In this document: one piece after another, positions 61,056 through 64,000 of the stretch | Layout: each line of letters opens with the position of its first letter | Numbering within the stretch: position 1 is the stretch's first letter | Assembly: GCF_050433125.1 (NCBI RefSeq) | Contig: NZ_JBNPXV010000003.1 | Span: 1 to 64,000, forward strand | From: Roseimarinus sediminis | GTDB lineage: Bacteria; Bacteroidota; Bacteroidia; Bacteroidales; Prolixibacteraceae | Reading direction: 5' to 3' | DNA length: 64,000 nt | Made by a program: the position numbers and the translations under genes | Notes under the pieces: model-generated | Databases searched by the model: none | What the model was told of the DNA's origin: nothing | The model's input: only the letters and a program-made list of their open reading frames with translations

Positions 61056-61158
61056 ACTTTAAAATTTCTTTTTGTTTATTGCGTAATTCAAATGACGTTG
61101 CACCTCAAACAGACCTGTATGCCATCCGAAACGAAAGAAAAACTTTCTTCAGCACCCT

Positions 61159-61668
61159 TCAGTTGTTAACAACATTCAGGCGTTCGATGGTTAAGGTCAA
61201 CTGATCAATAAGCGCTGAAACGTTCATTTGTTCAATTCTGATGGTCAAATCAAAAATTTTACTGCCAGGAAAGGCATTCACTTTAAAATGCGCCTGCGAA
61301 AGAGCGCACACATAAGCTGCTGCCTCGTTTTGCTGACTGGTCAGACAAAGCAGCAAATCGAAGTCCCTGCTTACAAAGTCCTCAATCAGTTTTTTGTCAG
61401 GAAGTCTCCAAAAGTTAAGATCCGATTGATAGATCGTGTCTTCACTTTCCTTTCCTGAACGCGCTTCGTCCGAAAAATAAATATACCCAAGCGTGGCATT
61501 TGCAGCCAGCGCGCTGCCGGCAATATTCTCTTTCAGTCCGAGGTCGCAAACAATTCCCATACTCCGGATATTGGCTGATGAAGGAAACACCACTGTTCGT
61601 TGGTTGTTTCTCAGCGCCTTAGCGATGCGACCTTGTCTAATTCTGTCTTTAAATCCGTTGATGCTCAC
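61159..61668 (-). CDS. DUF6913 family protein
   Basis: A 169-residue soluble protein of a type common in Bacteroidota next to dapA (DUF6913, from memory of the family). It begins FKDRIRQGRIAKALRNNQRT. Alternating alpha/beta segments follow (VVFPSSANIRSMGIVCDLG; NFWRLPDKKLIEDFVSRDFD; LLLCLTSQQNEAAAYVCALS). Function unknown. It is 103 nt upstream of dapA on the same strand and may be in the same transcript. Confidence 0.8.
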   Translation of the reverse strand: MSINGFKDRIRQGRIAKALRNNQRTVVFPSSANIRSMGIVCDLGLKENIAGSALAANATLGYIYFSDEARSGKESEDTIYQSDLNFWRLPDKKLIEDFVSRDFDLLLCLTSQQNEAAAYVCALSQAHFKVNAFPGSKIFDLTIRIEQMNVSALIDQLTLTIERLNVVNN

Positions 61669-61754
61669 TCAACAAAAATACAAAATGTATGAAGTCAAAA
61701 AATTATCCGGTACAAATTCTTCTTTATTTTAACCTTTTGCTGACAAAAGGGCAT

Positions 61755-61784
61755 AAAAAAAGGATGTCCAACATCAGGACACCC
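61755..61784 (-). terminator. Terminator of the ferredoxin gene
   Basis: On the minus strand gggtgtcc pairs with ggacatcc (one G-U pair) around tgatgtt, followed by seven T residues. Confidence 0.9.
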
Positions 61785-61824
61785 TTGCACAGTTTCTTTT
61801 GATTATATGCTGTACAAAAGATGC

Positions 61825-61992
61825 TTATTCAGGTGAAATAGCTTCAACCGGACATACTTCTGCACATGAGCCGCAATCGGTACACAGTTCCGGATCGATC
61901 GTATAGATATCTCCTTCAGCAATAGCTTCAACGGGGCATTCATCAATGCAGGTACCACATGCGATGCATTCGTCAGAAATTACATAAGCCAT
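61825..61992 (-). CDS. 2[4Fe-4S] ferredoxin
   Basis: A 55-residue ferredoxin of clostridial type. Two C-x2-C-x2-C-x3-C-P motifs hold two [4Fe-4S] clusters: DECIACGTCIDECPVEAI (Cys 9, 12, 15, 19) and ELCTDCGSCAEVCPVEAI (Cys 37, 40, 43, 47). It carries low-potential electrons for enzymes such as pyruvate:ferredoxin oxidoreductase. It is short but unmistakable, with its own promoter and terminator. Confidence 0.97.
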   Translation of the reverse strand: MAYVISDECIACGTCIDECPVEAIAEGDIYTIDPELCTDCGSCAEVCPVEAISPE

Positions 61993-62026
61993 AATCAGTT
62001 CATTTAAATGTTATCAATAATTCGGG

Positions 62027-62056
62027 CAAATGTAATAAGTTATTTGAAAAATCAAA
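62027..62056 (-). promoter_or_regulatory. Promoter of the ferredoxin gene
   Basis: On the minus strand TTTG (62053-62056), 18 nt and TACATTTG (62027-62034) match the Bacteroidota consensus, 35 nt before the ATG. Confidence 0.8.
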
Positions 62057-62121
62057 GGCATATTTTATCAGCTTTTAATGATTCAGAACCAGTCTTAACA
62101 AAGGAAGTGCGCTCAAACTAT

Positions 62122-62151
62122 TTTGAAATACGGAAGTAATTTCTAATTTTG
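62122..62151 (+). promoter_or_regulatory. Promoter of zupT
   Basis: TTTG (62122-62125), 18 nt and TAATTTTG (62144-62151) match the Bacteroidota consensus, 36 nt before the ATG. Confidence 0.8.
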
Positions 62152-62186
62152 AATCATTACAAATAACACAAAAGAAACAACTAACC

Positions 62187-63008
62187 ATGACCGACAATTT
62201 TCTAATTGCCATTTTACTAACGGCATTTGCCGGGCTTTCGACCGGAATTGGAAGTTCCATTGCCTTTTTTGCCCGTCGTACCAATACCAAATTACTATCG
62301 TACGTTCTGGGCTTTTCAGCAGGAGTGATGATTTATGTTTCTTTCGTGGAAATATTCCCGGCGGCGCTTGATGAATTTAGCAAAAACCTGAGTGAGCAAC
62401 GGGCCCATGTTTTTACCATTGTTTCCTTTTTTGTGGGCATGCTGGTAATTGCCCTGATCGACAAACTGATCCCATCGGTGGAAAACCCGCACGAGGTCCG
62501 CTCGGTCGAAGACATGGACAATACCAGTAAAGAAAAGCGTTTTAACCGCCTGTACCGCATGGGTATTATGACCGCATTGGCCGTAGCCATTCACAATTTC
62601 CCCGAAGGAATTGCCACCTTCATGGCTGCGTTGAATGACCCCTCGGTTGGGATTGCCATTGCAGTGGCCATTGCCATCCACAACATACCCGAAGGAATTG
62701 CGGTTTCGGTGCCCATTTATTACGCCACCGGAAGCCGGCGAAAAGCCTTTGTTTTATCCTTTCTTTCAGGCATTGCCGAACCAATTGGCGCCCTGTTGGC
62801 TTATTGGCTCTTAATGCCTTTTCTGAACACCGGCAACTCCGGAATTATTATAGGTGCTGTTTTGGCCGCAGTGGCTGGAATTATGGTTTTCATCTCGCTC
62901 GATGAATTATTGCCCACCGCCGAAGAATACGGCGAACACCACATTTCAATTTACGGCGTGGTAAGCGGCATGATCGTTATGGCACTCAGTCTGGTAATAC
63001 TGGCCTGA
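62187..63008 (+). CDS. zupT: ZIP-family zinc transporter
   Basis: A 273-residue ZupT, normal size. It takes up zinc and other divalent metals through the inner membrane. Eight helices are visible, with metal-site motifs AIHNFPEGIATFMAAL and AIAIHNIPEGIAVSVP and the conserved LSGIAEPIGALLAYW. The cytoplasmic loop (SVENPHEVRSVEDMDNTSKE) is short and acidic rather than His-rich. It is convergent with nth (8 nt apart). No Zur-type site was recognised. Confidence 0.95.
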   Translation: MTDNFLIAILLTAFAGLSTGIGSSIAFFARRTNTKLLSYVLGFSAGVMIYVSFVEIFPAALDEFSKNLSEQRAHVFTIVSFFVGMLVIALIDKLIPSVENPHEVRSVEDMDNTSKEKRFNRLYRMGIMTALAVAIHNFPEGIATFMAALNDPSVGIAIAVAIAIHNIPEGIAVSVPIYYATGSRRKAFVLSFLSGIAEPIGALLAYWLLMPFLNTGNSGIIIGAVLAAVAGIMVFISLDELLPTAEEYGEHHISIYGVVSGMIVMALSLVILA

Positions 63009-63016
63009 TATAAGCA

Positions 63017-63667
63017 TCAGCTTTGAATGCCGTTTTCTTTTGCGAAATACCGACAGAAGGGCTTCAGTCCACATTGCTCACAAGCGGGTTTTCGGGCACG
63101 GCACACGTATCGACCATGCAAAATCAGCCAGTGATGTGCTTTTGGAACCAATGCCAGGGGAATATACTTCATCAGTTGTTCTTCGGTTTGCAGTGGTGTT
63201 TTAGCTTTCGTCGACAGACCAATGCGCTCAGCCACCCTGAATACATGGGTATCGACGGCCAGCGCAGGCTGATCGTAAACCACCGAGGCAATTACATTGG
63301 CTGTTTTTCGGCCAACACCCGGCAACTTCTGCAACTGAACAACATCCGACGGAACCACGCCTTCAAAATCGTCCGTTAGCATTTTCGCCATTCCAATCAG
63401 GTGTTTTGCTTTGTTGTTGGGGTACGAGCAACTGCGGATGTATTCAAACACCTCGTCGAAAGTTGCCTGCGCCAGCAGTTCGGCTGTGGGGAAACGCTCA
63501 AACAAGGGAGGCGTAAGCAGATTGACCCGTTTATCGGTGCATTGGGCCGATAAAATGACGGCCACCAGCAACTCATAGGCATTATCGTAATGTAGCTCGG
63601 TTTCGGCAACGGGCATGTTCTCTTCAAACCAGGCCAGCACCTTTTCAAATCGTTCTTTCTTTAACAT
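63017..63667 (-). CDS. nth: Endonuclease III
   Basis: A 216-residue DNA glycosylase/AP lyase for oxidised pyrimidines. The helix-hairpin-helix with the catalytic lysine is LPGVGRKTANVIASV, and the catalytic aspartate follows in ALAVDTHVFRVAERIGL. The C-terminal iron-sulfur loop is CRARKPACEQCGLKPFC, with four cysteines in C-x6-C-x2-C-x5-C spacing. Its ATG lies 23 nt inside the end of the tilS gene, so both are translated from one message. Confidence 0.96.
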   Translation of the reverse strand: MLKKERFEKVLAWFEENMPVAETELHYDNAYELLVAVILSAQCTDKRVNLLTPPLFERFPTAELLAQATFDEVFEYIRSCSYPNNKAKHLIGMAKMLTDDFEGVVPSDVVQLQKLPGVGRKTANVIASVVYDQPALAVDTHVFRVAERIGLSTKAKTPLQTEEQLMKYIPLALVPKAHHWLILHGRYVCRARKPACEQCGLKPFCRYFAKENGIQS

Positions 63668-64000
63668 CTTCGCTAAATATTCTTTCTATACGCAAAACCC
63701 GCCGGGTTTGTGGTGTAATTTTGAAACGGTCGTCGATACGCTTCCCAATGATCCAGGCGACTTTATTATCGGATACCAGCAGCCAGGCTGCTTCTTTTTC
63801 GGGTATTGAATATTTTTCGTCAATGAAAAAGTCGCTCAGTTTTTTATAGCCTTCCATTCCCAGCGGACGAAAATACTCTCCCTGCTGCCACTTACGGATA
63901 AGCAGCGGAAAGCTCAGCCGGTCGTAATCGAGCACGGCAACATTCCGATCGGGCGGAATACGATAGGAAGTATCATAGTCTTCAACTGTAATACTAAGCC
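63645..64000 (-). CDS. tilS: tRNA(Ile)-lysidine synthase, 3' end (partial)
   Basis: Only the C-terminal 118 codons lie in the window; the gene continues beyond 64000. The frame is open from the window edge (LSITVEDYDTSYRIPPDRNV) and reads through the TilS C-terminal domain (FRPLGMEGYKKLSDFFIDEK; AWIIGKRIDDRFKIT). TilS modifies the wobble cytidine of tRNA-Ile (CAU) to lysidine, using ATP and lysine. It overlaps nth by 23 nt. The ATPase half with the PP-loop is outside the window. Confidence 0.92.
   Translation of the reverse strand, partial: LSITVEDYDTSYRIPPDRNVAVLDYDRLSFPLLIRKWQQGEYFRPLGMEGYKKLSDFFIDEKYSIPEKEAAWLLVSDNKVAWIIGKRIDDRFKITPQTRRVLRIERIFSEDVKERTI

Overview
The window reads as chromosomal DNA of a free-living or commensal Bacteroidota, most like the Bacteroidales/Marinilabiliales branch (family-level placement is a guess). 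The reasons are: type IX secretion (T9SS) sorting domains and a PorP/SprF protein, a XusABC-like TonB/DUF4374/PepSY iron operon, a GH3 glycosidase, DUF6913 and DUF2027-Smr proteins, and many promoters of the Bacteroidota type (TTTG, about 19 nt, TAnnTTTG). Genes are dense, with housekeeping blocks separated by short accessory stretches that hold decayed genes and repeats.

1-5646: a REP-like hairpin, a LytS/LytTR two-component operon led by a LiaF-like membrane protein (minus strand), glnS, a GC-rich hairpin element and folB. 5665-11765: an accessory, partly decayed region starting at tRNA-Cys. It has a tRNA-Cys pseudo-copy disrupted by a palindrome, a frameshifted AraC regulator, a small T9SS cargo protein, a FISUMP-type gene broken by an in-frame TGA, a secreted tocopherol-cyclase-like protein, DUF2200, a DUF1801 remnant and a ParDE toxin-antitoxin pair.

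11766-22802: a GH3 glycosidase, a divergent secreted nucleoside-hydrolase-like protein, a glutathione peroxidase/OhrR peroxide-response pair with three matching candidate operators, and a complete RND efflux operon. 22847-31076: a repeat, a DUF2089/YIP1/hydrolase operon, a second GC-rich hairpin element, and a three-gene T9SS operon encoding a plant-type-LRR/cadherin adhesin with its own PorP/SprF partner and a PD40 protein.

31363-48244: mainly housekeeping: YkvA-like protein, two tRNA-Asp, the PEP-synthase/PPDK regulator, a radical SAM enzyme, RNase P RNA, DUF2027-Smr, queA, DUF554, a kinase-RapZ fusion with a tiny Cys-rich protein, an alanine/Na+ symporter, ppk1, transketolase, an acyltransferase and an MscS channel. 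48236-54593: the TonB receptor/DUF4374 lipoprotein/PepSY/diflavin reductase operon, probably for capture and reduction of siderophore-bound iron.

54838-64000: carboxynorspermidine synthase and, 3 kb away, its partner decarboxylase nspC behind dapA (spermidine by the carboxyspermidine route). Between them lies a small accessory block with a striking head-to-head 21-bp minisatellite. The window ends with DUF6913, a 2[4Fe-4S] ferredoxin, zupT, nth and the 3' end of tilS, which runs off the window.
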